From: a virus
Virus record (IMG/VR): IMGVR_UViG_3300025120_000612
Span: 1-22,631 of that record
Length of the DNA stretch: 22,631 bases
Reading direction: 5' to 3' (one strand)
The notes beneath the pieces were generated by a model. It saw only the letters and a list, made by a program, of their open reading frames with translations. It ran no database searches and was not told the origin of the DNA. The position numbers and the translations under genes are program-made. Within the stretch, counting starts at the first letter, position 1, and the number at the start of each line of letters is the position of its first letter. Below are positions 1-5,023 of the stretch, in pieces.

Positions 1-98
1 TTTTTGAGATCATTGTATTTGACGGTGAGCCAACCGTGTTCGGTGCTCATGTAGTTAACACGATTTAATTTTTCTTTGTCCTTATCTCTATAGCCCAC
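1..98 (-). CDS. Partial gene at left edge, possible phage endonuclease
   Basis: This open frame starts at a GTG at 98-96 and runs off the left edge, so only about 32 residues are visible. The start shares one base with the TAG stop of the upstream 48-residue gene, and a GGAAAG ribosome-binding sequence lies about 8 bases before it. An in-frame ATG further in (residue 17) is the alternative start. The visible N-terminus begins GYRDKDKEKLNRVNY followed by a tryptophan-containing segment (HGWLTVKYNDL). Charged N-termini of this kind occur in phage HNH or endonuclease VII-like proteins, but no catalytic residues are in view, so the function is a guess. That it is the next gene of the same operon is well supported by the overlap. 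Confidence 0.5.
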   Translation of the reverse strand, partial: MGYRDKDKEKLNRVNYMSTEHGWLTVKYNDLK

Positions 99-244
99 TA
101 ACGTTTCTTTCCTTGACCTCTATATTTTTTGAAACTTCGGCGCTTGTGTTTGTTCTTTGGCCGTGAGCGTATACTACTACCTATGCTTGTTCGTTTCTTT
201 GGCCCTGCTTCGTGAGCTCTGTGTGATTTAGCTAATTTAGCCAT
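98..244 (-). CDS. Tiny, highly basic protein of 48 residues
   Basis: An ATG at 244-242 opens a 48-codon frame ending at TAG (100-98). The product starts MAKLAKSHRAHEAGPKKR and ends in the basic run KYRGQGKKR. It has 11 Lys and 8 Arg but a single acidic residue (Glu12), so it should bind nucleic acid or another polyanion. The start lies inside the end of the upstream 65-residue gene (8-base overlap), and its own stop overlaps the GTG of the next gene, which fits a real operon member. I recall similar short basic proteins ending in a KYRGQG-type tail from marine phage annotations, but I cannot name a function. No membrane segment or cysteine is present. Confidence 0.65.
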   Translation of the reverse strand: MAKLAKSHRAHEAGPKKRTSIGSSIRSRPKNKHKRRSFKKYRGQGKKR

Positions 245-434
245 CTATATTCACTCCACTCATTCTTGCAAAAAACTCTTTGCTTTCCGCATTGCGTTCT
301 CTTGCATGCTCTATACGTTTCTCATTCAAAGATTTTAAGTGTTGCAACCATGTAGATTGTGCGTCGACCGGCAATCTTGGGTCCTCTAATAACTTTTCAA
401 TTCTTTGTATCCTTGCAAATAAAGTGGTGTTCAT
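237..434 (-). CDS. Small hypothetical protein, 65 residues, helical
   Basis: The chosen start is the ATG at 434-432, which shares one base with the TGA of the upstream gene (TGATG) and has AGGAG five bases upstream. A GTG one codon earlier would sit too close to that site. The product (MNTTLFARIQRIEKLLEDP onward) is rich in charged residues and looks mostly helical, with a possible short coiled coil over the first half and a basic and acidic second half (NEKRIEHARERNAESKEF). I do not recognise a family. It sits between the 71-residue hypothetical and the basic 48-residue protein and is probably translated by coupling to the former. Confidence 0.6.
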   Translation of the reverse strand: MNTTLFARIQRIEKLLEDPRLPVDAQSTWLQHLKSLNEKRIEHARERNAESKEFFARMSGVNIDG

Positions 435-649
435 CACAGCTCCTGAATTACAATTACTAATCTATATTTTTCTTTGGCTCCAATAATAGTGGTTGGTACC
501 AAATCTATTTTACGAATATCAAATGACGTGTTTGGCTTAGAACCAAAACCCATAGGGACCGCCAGCGATATCCTAGCATTCGCACCTTCCGGGCTTTCGC
601 AAAACTTTTCCAACCTCGCCACTAATTCTTTTGTTGTCCATTTAATCAT
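434..649 (-). CDS. Small hypothetical protein, 71 residues
   Basis: The ATG at 649-647 follows AGGAG at a spacing of about six bases and lies one base after the stop of the exonuclease gene. The N-terminus (MIKWTTKELVARLEKFCESPEG) looks like a helix, followed by a segment with alternating hydrophobic residues (DIRKIDLVPTTIIG, then YRLVIVIQEL) that suggests a small alpha/beta or beta fold ending right at the C-terminus. No catalytic or metal-binding motif is visible; there is one cysteine (Cys17). I do not recognise the family. Its place directly downstream of the exonuclease suggests an early or replication-associated role, by context only. Confidence 0.6.
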   Translation of the reverse strand: MIKWTTKELVARLEKFCESPEGANARISLAVPMGFGSKPNTSFDIRKIDLVPTTIIGAKEKYRLVIVIQEL

Positions 650-650
650 T

Positions 651-1361
651 TTATTCTCCTAAATTATAATATTTCTCACATCTTTTCAACCACTTATACT
701 TATAATCATCTAACCGTTGGCCGTCGATCGTAAACACTTGTAGATTTAATCCTCTCGATGCCATGAGGATAGCTCCAACTTCCATCTTAGTATTATACAG
801 CGCATCATGGGCCATCATGTATGCCGCTAGCTGAGTAAAGTAATCTTCAATCCACTCAATCTTTTTAGGTTTATTGGTTTGTTTAAAATCAATCACTGCT
901 GGTTTATCATTCCACACACCGGTGCAGTCTGCCGTGCCACCATAGAACGTTGGGTAGTATAACGTGACTTCAGTTCCCCAATACTCGTCCATAGAAGGCA
1001 GTGCGCCACTAATGATTAGTTTTGCCATACGTTTACCAATGATGCCAATGTTTGTTTGATCGTCGTAGCCAATTCCTTGAATGTGATTCTCAAGAAATTT
1101 ATGCATAGCTGTACCCACAGAAGCTGCTTGATGCATAACAGCATCTGCCTCTGCGTCACCAACTCGGTCTCTCCATCTTTTAAGACCAGCTAAATCTTTC
1201 TTGTCTTTTGTAGCCCCAATGATTGTTGTGACTGATGGAAGAAACTTTCCTTCGCCTTCGTAATGACGTTTGCCGTTAATCGTTTTACGTTTTACGTCTC
1301 CGTAAGGATATTTGTTTGTAAGTAAAGATTTAGGTTCTTCGTTATTTTTTTGCATGTCCAT
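651..1361 (-). CDS. PD-(D/E)XK (RecB/Cas4-like) exonuclease
   Basis: A 236-residue nuclease of the PD-(D/E)XK superfamily, similar to the exonucleases of podoviruses that degrade host DNA and process replication intermediates. Visible motifs in order: LPSVTTII (41-48), a helix with His87 (SVGTAMHKFLE), Glu131 in GTEVTLYY, the metal-binding Asp145 in GGTADCTG, the core motif VIDFKQTNK (Asp158, Lys160), and Gln177 in the QLAAYMM helix. This set matches RecB/Cas4-type nucleases. The four cysteines of the Cas4 iron-sulfur cluster are not present. Its start overlaps the RHH-like gene by 20 bases. An ATG two codons later is a possible alternative start, and neither has a strong ribosome-binding site. 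The family assignment is confident; substrate polarity cannot be told from sequence. Confidence 0.85.
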   Translation of the reverse strand: MDMQKNNEEPKSLLTNKYPYGDVKRKTINGKRHYEGEGKFLPSVTTIIGATKDKKDLAGLKRWRDRVGDAEADAVMHQAASVGTAMHKFLENHIQGIGYDDQTNIGIIGKRMAKLIISGALPSMDEYWGTEVTLYYPTFYGGTADCTGVWNDKPAVIDFKQTNKPKKIEWIEDYFTQLAAYMMAHDALYNTKMEVGAILMASRGLNLQVFTIDGQRLDDYKYKWLKRCEKYYNLGE

Positions 1362-1524
1362 TGAGCTTTAACTTTTTTACTTTTTCTTTTGCTAAATGTT
1401 CAATGAGTTTGGCCAATGAAAAGCTGACACCTAAGTCCTCTGATAATTGTTCCTTGATTAAATTTAATTCTTTGTAAGCTTCTTTCGAAATAGAAACAGA
1501 CGAGTATTTACTGATGTCGGGCAT
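1342..1524 (-). CDS. Ribbon-helix-helix-like small protein
   Basis: A 60-residue protein beginning MPDISKYSSVSISKEAYKEL. The arrangement of a short strand (SSVSIS) followed by two helices (KEAYKELNLIKEQLSE and SLAKLIEHLAKEKV) separated by a Gly/Ser turn fits a CopG/Arc type ribbon-helix-helix DNA-binding fold, which works as a dimer on short palindromic operators. Two adjacent ATGs exist at 1527 and 1524; the second is better spaced from the upstream GAAGG. It lies in the operon driven from 1715-1778, next to short palindromes there, so autoregulation is a reasonable inference. The similarity is at the level of fold pattern only; a structural adaptor for the adjacent nuclease cannot be excluded. 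Confidence 0.6.
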   Translation of the reverse strand: MPDISKYSSVSISKEAYKELNLIKEQLSEDLGVSFSLAKLIEHLAKEKVKKLKLNGHAKK

Positions 1525-1549
1525 CATTACCTTCTTTCTTTGTTATGTT

Positions 1550-1714
1550 TTATATTGCGATTTCTCGACCGGTCTCTTGGACAAAAGATACCCTAAGACT
1601 GTTAATCGTTTGTTGAAGTTGTTCAATCCTTTGTTTCAAAAGTTTGTTCTCTTCATGTAAACGACTTGTCTCAAAATCGTCGCCAAATACAAATGGCATT
1701 AGATTATCTTCCAT
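1550..1714 (-). CDS. Small coiled-coil protein, 54 residues
   Basis: ATG at 1714-1712 preceded by a strong GGAGG about seven bases upstream; TAA at 1552-1550. The product starts MEDNLMPFVFGDDFETSR and then forms an amphipathic segment (HEENKLLKQRIEQLQQTI, residues 20-37) with leucine and isoleucine at heptad-like spacing, so a short dimeric coiled coil is likely. The first 15 residues are acidic and hydrophobic. It is the first gene of the leftward transcription unit starting from the divergent promoter region, with 22 bases before the RHH-like gene. I do not recognise a family; position suggests an early protein, perhaps acting by binding a host factor. Confidence 0.65.
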   Translation of the reverse strand: MEDNLMPFVFGDDFETSRLHEENKLLKQRIEQLQQTINSLRVSFVQETGREIAI

Positions 1715-1745
1715 ATAGATTCCTCCATATTTTATTATAATGTAC

Positions 1746-1778
1746 TACTATATATAGTATTTTACTATTGACTGTCAA
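1746..1778. promoter_or_regulatory. Palindromes over the divergent promoters, candidate operators
   Basis: Two perfect palindromes are visible: TACTATATATAGTA at 1746-1759, covering the leftward -10 box, and TTGACTGTCAA at 1768-1778, which contains both -35 boxes. Further TACTA or TAGTA half-sites occur at 1743-1747, 1755-1759 and 1763-1767. Clustered short half-sites of this type are what RHH repressors recognise, and a RHH-like gene lies two genes downstream on the left. Operator function is inferred, and AT-rich palindromes can arise by chance. Confidence 0.4.
1751..1778 (-). promoter_or_regulatory. Leftward sigma70-like promoter
   Basis: Read on the minus strand, a perfect -35 box TTGACA (1778-1773) is followed after 16 bases by TATATA (1756-1751). 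Transcription would start near 1744, about 30 bases before the ATG at 1714, leaving room for the GGAGG site. A TATAAT at 1739-1734 is an alternative -10 but has no good -35 partner. The -35 box overlaps that of the rightward promoter. Confidence 0.55.
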
Positions 1779-1797
1779 CTAAATAGTGTTATATAAT
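1768..1797 (+). promoter_or_regulatory. Rightward sigma70-like promoter
   Basis: TTGACT (1768-1773), an 18-base spacer, then a perfect TATAAT (1792-1797). Transcription would begin near 1804, and a GAGGAG ribosome-binding site (1815-1820) precedes the ATG at 1825. The same architecture recurs before the SNF2 helicase at 9826-9855. Confidence 0.7.
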
Positions 1798-1824
1798 CAA
1801 TTAATTAACAGAAAGAGGAGAAAT

Positions 1825-1995
1825 ATGGCGCATACAATAACAAAATATGATATTTTTAATGCACAAGATCATTACAGAAGAGTAATGAGACTGCCAGAAT
1901 TTAAGCAGTTAAAACTTTGTCAAAAAAAATCAGTTATTAATTTAAGAAATAAATGGAACAATTACAACAGATGGGAAAACACTATAAATGAGTAG
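1825..1995 (+). CDS. Small hypothetical protein, 56 residues, basic
   Basis: The start is the ATG at 1825-1827, five bases after GAGGAG. An upstream in-frame ATG at 1786 lies inside the promoter and is rejected. The product (MAHTITKYDIFNAQDHYRRV onward) is helical and basic, rich in Lys, Arg, Asn and aromatic residues, with no cysteine pair and no membrane segment. I do not recognise a family. It is the first gene behind the rightward promoter and overlaps the TSCPD gene by 8 bases, so the two form a short operon transcribed against the flanking replication genes. A small DNA- or protein-binding early protein is plausible but not shown. Confidence 0.65.
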   Translation: MAHTITKYDIFNAQDHYRRVMRLPEFKQLKLCQKKSVINLRNKWNNYNRWENTINE

Positions 1996-2353
1996 AACAG
2001 AACTAGATAATCGTAGACCATCATACGCATTTCAAATCACAGATAGCAATGGAACTCCTTACAGGCTGGCCGTATCTTTTCAAAATGATGAAGTAAAAGA
2101 AATATGGGTGAGTGGTGGAGGAAAAGTTGGCACAGAAAAGTTTGATATCTTAACAGAATTTGGCAGACTAATTTCCGTTGCTCTTCAGCACGGTGTGCCT
2201 TTTGAAGAACTATATTCGTGTGCCACTTATCACACTGACGGTAGGCCGTCGACCATTATTGGGGAAGTATTTAATGCTGTTAATTTTAAAGAGTCTCAGT
2301 CTTCTGGATCGAATTCGGGTTCAAATTCAATATCAAACTCTAGATCAGTTTGA
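1988..2353 (+). CDS. Stand-alone TSCPD-domain protein
   Basis: A 121-residue protein. Residues about 10-100 match the TSCPD domain pattern known from the C-terminus of vitamin B12-dependent (class II) ribonucleotide reductases: a basic RRP start, a strand around YRLAVSF, KEIWVSGGGKVGTEKFD, then the helix GRLISVALQHGVPFEEL and a DGRPSTIIG segment. The residues TSCPD themselves are not present. No ribonucleotide reductase gene is in the window, so whether it assists deoxynucleotide synthesis or has another role is open. The last 17 residues are a Ser/Gly/Asn-rich tail whose DNA also codes, on the other strand, for the acidic end of the zinc-ribbon protein. The family call rests on remembered pattern similarity. 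Confidence 0.65.
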   Translation: MSRTELDNRRPSYAFQITDSNGTPYRLAVSFQNDEVKEIWVSGGGKVGTEKFDILTEFGRLISVALQHGVPFEELYSCATYHTDGRPSTIIGEVFNAVNFKESQSSGSNSGSNSISNSRSV

Positions 2354-2565
2354 TCATCTTCTTGCATCTCTTCTAATTGCTTTTTAAATTTTGTAACAGT
2401 ATCCGAAACTGCTAACGGTACGTATATTAGTTTACCGTTTTTAAATTGTTTGAATTGTTCTTTACAAAGTTTACAGAAAAAAGTGTCCTCCACTATTTGT
2501 TTCATGGTTGTCATTGATTGACAGCTAGGGCACAAACATATGTTTACAACATTATCTTCCGTCAT
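2296..2565 (-). CDS. Zinc-ribbon protein with acidic tail
   Basis: An 89-residue protein with two CxxC knuckles, CPSC at 12-15 and CKLC at 31-34, spaced as in a zinc ribbon; Cys10 is extra. The middle (residues 40-68) is a strand followed by a helix (TVTKFKKQLEEMQ), and the C-terminus from about 69 is strongly acidic (EFDIEFEPEFDPED). Zinc ribbon plus acidic tail suggests binding to a nucleic-acid-handling protein or RNA polymerase, but the partner is unknown. It lies directly after the DNA polymerase gene: ATG and the polymerase TGA overlap in ATGA, and GGGGAG lies about eight bases before the start. Its last 58 bases overlap the convergent TSCPD gene. Confidence 0.65.
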   Translation of the reverse strand: MTEDNVVNICLCPSCQSMTTMKQIVEDTFFCKLCKEQFKQFKNGKLIYVPLAVSDTVTKFKKQLEEMQEDDQTDLEFDIEFEPEFDPED

Positions 2566-4424
2566 TTTGCATCTCCCCAGTTATCAGCTATAGCATAGTC
2601 AACCTTACTAGGTATGTGTAATTCTACACACGTTTCCATTTTTTCTTTTATATTGAGTGCCTCGCTTTTGTCTTCAACAGATATGTTTAGTTCGTCATGC
2701 ACTTGTATATGAGGAATAATACCATCTTGCTCGTACAAGTCTACCATTGCTTTCTTTGTTTGGTCCGCCGCAGACCCTTGAATTAACTTGTTTAATGCCT
2801 TGTATGTGCCTGCTCTTTTGTAATGTGTTATCTCTTTTTTTCTCACAGCTTCTTTTGCATCTTCTTCTGTCTTATAAAAACCTTTTTCATTAAACTCTCG
2901 TGGCTCATAAAATGGGAAACGACAATGTCGCCCTAACAGTGTCTTAATCTTGCCTCTAAGAGAAGCCGTATCCATGACTTTGTATGTCAACTGCTTCACG
3001 AACGGCACTTTATTTTGATAGATAGATATTATCTCCTCTGCTTCCTCAAGATTAATACCTAACTCGTGCATCAATTTATTTTTTCCCATGCCGTAAAACA
3101 AACCAAGATTAATAGTCTTTGCTTGTTTACGATCAATCTGAGCAATATCTGCCGCCATCTGGTGAAAATCTGCATCGCCTTTTCTGTATGCGCTTACTAT
3201 AGAATTTACATCTAAATTATCACAATAAGCATAGTGAACAACCATTCTAGGTTCTTGCTGTGAGTAATCAAATGTTCCCCATTTTTTTCCTTCTTCTGGA
3301 ATAAACAAAGAACGAATCAATTTTTTAATCTTAGGATTTTTTGCAGGAATTTGTTGTAGGTTTGGATTGCTGTAACTAAATCGTCCCGTCACAGTTCCGC
3401 CATCGTCTGAGCGCATCTGATGTATCTCTGAATGAATTCTACCTTCATGCTGGTGTTTTAGAATGGTGTCAATAAAAGTTGTGTTAGCTTTATTGATCTC
3501 TCTTGCTTCCACAATTTTTTGTGCTATCTCATGCTCATTGCTTGTTAAAAAGTTTTTAGTAAAACTTGGCGCACCACTTTTTGGTGTACGAGGGTAAACA
3601 ATATTTAATTTATCAAAAGCTTTTGCAATGGAAGCTGCAGCCCATATTTCTATGTCCATACCACACATCTTTTTTATTTCTAACATCAATTGTTTTTCGT
3701 GTTTTGATAATTGTTTTTTCGCAAGTGTTGCACGTTCAAGATCAACTCTTACTCCGTTTGCTCTCATGTCAATTAAACAAGGTTGTAACCTGGTTTCCAA
3801 GTCATAGATATCGTGTAGATCTTGATCTTCTATTTCTTTTTGATTGTATAAATATAGATCATAAGTCAACCGTGCATCATGCTCTGCATATTCTCCAACA
3901 TGCATGGAAGGTAGTTTGTACATTTCTTTTTTAGGGTCAACACCAAACTCTTTTGCTGCTTTTAATAATAAATCTTCATTCTTAACTTGCTTAAGTTTTT
4001 CTTTTGCTAAACTGTTTAATGTGAAACTGTATCTGTTCTCATCAATCAACGCACTTGATATCATTGTGTCGTGTATTTTACCGTTGACCGTTATTCCTAA
4101 ACTTCTCAACCATCCTAAATCGTACGACGCATTATGAAAAACTTTATCACAATCAAGTTTAGCTACAGTCTTAAACCAGTCTAACACCTTCTTTTTATTG
4201 AGGTTTCCGCGTCCATGAGCTATAGGATAGTAGCTCTGCCAATCAGCAGTTGCCACAGCAATACCAGTTACATAACCATTGCCAGTTGCCCAACCAGAGC
4301 CGTGTGTAGTCAAGTCTCGATCACATGTTTCTAAGTCAATAGCAATTAGTTTTTCGTTAGATAAGTCAGGGTAGTAATTTTTTGCCGACCATTCTGTAGG
4401 AGCTATGTATTCAAATTTATTCAT
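2562..4424 (-). CDS. Family A DNA polymerase with 3'-5' exonuclease, Leu762 type
   Basis: A 620-residue phage replicative polymerase of the Pol I/T7 gp5 family. The proofreading domain has Exo I AIDLET (Asp30, Glu32), Exo II FHNASYD (Asn98, Asp102) and Exo III YAEHD (Tyr179, Asp183). The polymerase domain has TGRFSYSNPNLQQIP (346-360), motif A FDYSQQEPR (Asp386, Glu391), motif B with Arg432, Lys436, Leu440 and Tyr444, IQGSAAD (548-554), and motif C VHDEL (575-579, Asp577). The i, i+4 spacing shows that Leu440 corresponds to E. coli Phe762, the residue governing nucleotide discrimination; marine virioplankton polymerases often carry Leu there. No 5'-nuclease domain is present, as usual in phages. 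Start: ATG at 4424 with GGGAG eight bases upstream, one base after the previous stop. Confidence 0.95.
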   Translation of the reverse strand: MNKFEYIAPTEWSAKNYYPDLSNEKLIAIDLETCDRDLTTHGSGWATGNGYVTGIAVATADWQSYYPIAHGRGNLNKKKVLDWFKTVAKLDCDKVFHNASYDLGWLRSLGITVNGKIHDTMISSALIDENRYSFTLNSLAKEKLKQVKNEDLLLKAAKEFGVDPKKEMYKLPSMHVGEYAEHDARLTYDLYLYNQKEIEDQDLHDIYDLETRLQPCLIDMRANGVRVDLERATLAKKQLSKHEKQLMLEIKKMCGMDIEIWAAASIAKAFDKLNIVYPRTPKSGAPSFTKNFLTSNEHEIAQKIVEAREINKANTTFIDTILKHQHEGRIHSEIHQMRSDDGGTVTGRFSYSNPNLQQIPAKNPKIKKLIRSLFIPEEGKKWGTFDYSQQEPRMVVHYAYCDNLDVNSIVSAYRKGDADFHQMAADIAQIDRKQAKTINLGLFYGMGKNKLMHELGINLEEAEEIISIYQNKVPFVKQLTYKVMDTASLRGKIKTLLGRHCRFPFYEPREFNEKGFYKTEEDAKEAVRKKEITHYKRAGTYKALNKLIQGSAADQTKKAMVDLYEQDGIIPHIQVHDELNISVEDKSEALNIKEKMETCVELHIPSKVDYAIADNWGDAK

Positions 4425-4425
4425 G

Positions 4426-4794
4426 TCAACAGCTCCCTTCTGAAGTGACAGTTTCTAGTGGTTTAAATTTTCTTCTCGTATGTTTAATTTTCTCAATGGC
4501 TGCCGACACATTTGATCTGTATATTTTACTCCAAGCCCAACCATTACCTTTTTTAGTTTCGATGTTGTAATGTCGAAACACAATACATTTTTTAGGCATC
4601 CAAATATCTACTACATCAAAAGAAGTTTCTCCTTTAAGCTCAGGGTCTTTAAATATTTTGTTTGGAATAGAAATTAATATGGCTTTATTTGTTGCTTTAA
4701 TTACTTGACACTCAGGTATCCAAGTGTGATATATAGAATCATTGTAATCACCAATTTGTAATTGATAGTCTTCGGTTAAGTAAAATTTATTCAC
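4426..4794 (-). CDS. Hypothetical protein, about 122 residues
   Basis: Located between the DUF3310 gene and the polymerase. There is no ATG near the beginning: the frame opens with TTG (4815), and a GTG at 4794 gives an N-terminus MNKFYLTEDYQLQIGD. I prefer the GTG, which overlaps the end of the DUF3310 gene by 8 bases; the ribosome-binding site is weak for both. The protein appears mostly beta in its first two thirds (YQLQIGDYNDSIYHTW, AILISIPNKIF, SFDVVDIWMPKKCIVFRHYN) and basic at the end (KIKHTRRKFK). Cysteines at about residues 29 and 74 show no paired motif. No family is recognised; its position suggests a replication accessory role. Confidence 0.6.
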   Translation of the reverse strand: MNKFYLTEDYQLQIGDYNDSIYHTWIPECQVIKATNKAILISIPNKIFKDPELKGETSFDVVDIWMPKKCIVFRHYNIETKKGNGWAWSKIYRSNVSAAIEKIKHTRRKFKPLETVTSEGSC

Positions 4795-5023
4795 TGTATG
4801 GATAGTCTCTTTCAATAATCATTTCTATGTAGTGTATCGCTTTCTCTAAATCTTGTTTTCCACTTCCTTTAAATGGGTGTCTCATAATATACTTGATTGC
4901 ATTACCTTCAGCAAACAATAGTTTATTTTTATTAATAAAGTCTGCAGGTTGTATAGGAAACTTATTATAATGGTTACCGCCTATTTGTTTATCGTAGGCA
5001 GATTGTTTCTTTTTAAAAATCAT
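4787..5023 (-). CDS. DUF3310 protein (T7 gp1.7-like family)
   Basis: A 78-residue protein carrying the DUF3310 signature: YDKQIGGNHYNKFPIQPADF at residues 9-28, then LLFAEGNAIKYIMRHPFKGSGKQDLEKAIHYIE from about 35. This short domain is common in phage early regions and is shared with T7 gp1.7, a nucleotide kinase. Whether this short version has kinase activity cannot be said, and no P-loop is visible. Start ATG at 5023 overlaps the helicase stop (ATGA), with AGG about eight bases upstream. Its neighbours are the SF1 helicase upstream and a hypothetical downstream, so a nucleotide-metabolism or replication role fits. Confidence 0.8.
   Translation of the reverse strand: MIFKKKQSAYDKQIGGNHYNKFPIQPADFINKNKLLFAEGNAIKYIMRHPFKGSGKQDLEKAIHYIEMIIERDYPYSE

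Noticed and set aside
1786-1824. Earlier ATG for the 56-residue plus-strand protein
   Set aside because: It overlaps the -10 box of the promoter, while the ATG at 1825 follows a strong GAGGAG.
2343-2355. Hairpin GATCA-GTT-TGATC at the convergent gene ends as a terminator
   Set aside because: Only five base pairs, AT-rich and without a T-run.
3566-3934. Plus-strand open frame of 122 codons within the polymerase gene
   Set aside because: It is antisense to conserved polymerase codons, has no recognisable protein features and no ribosome-binding site.
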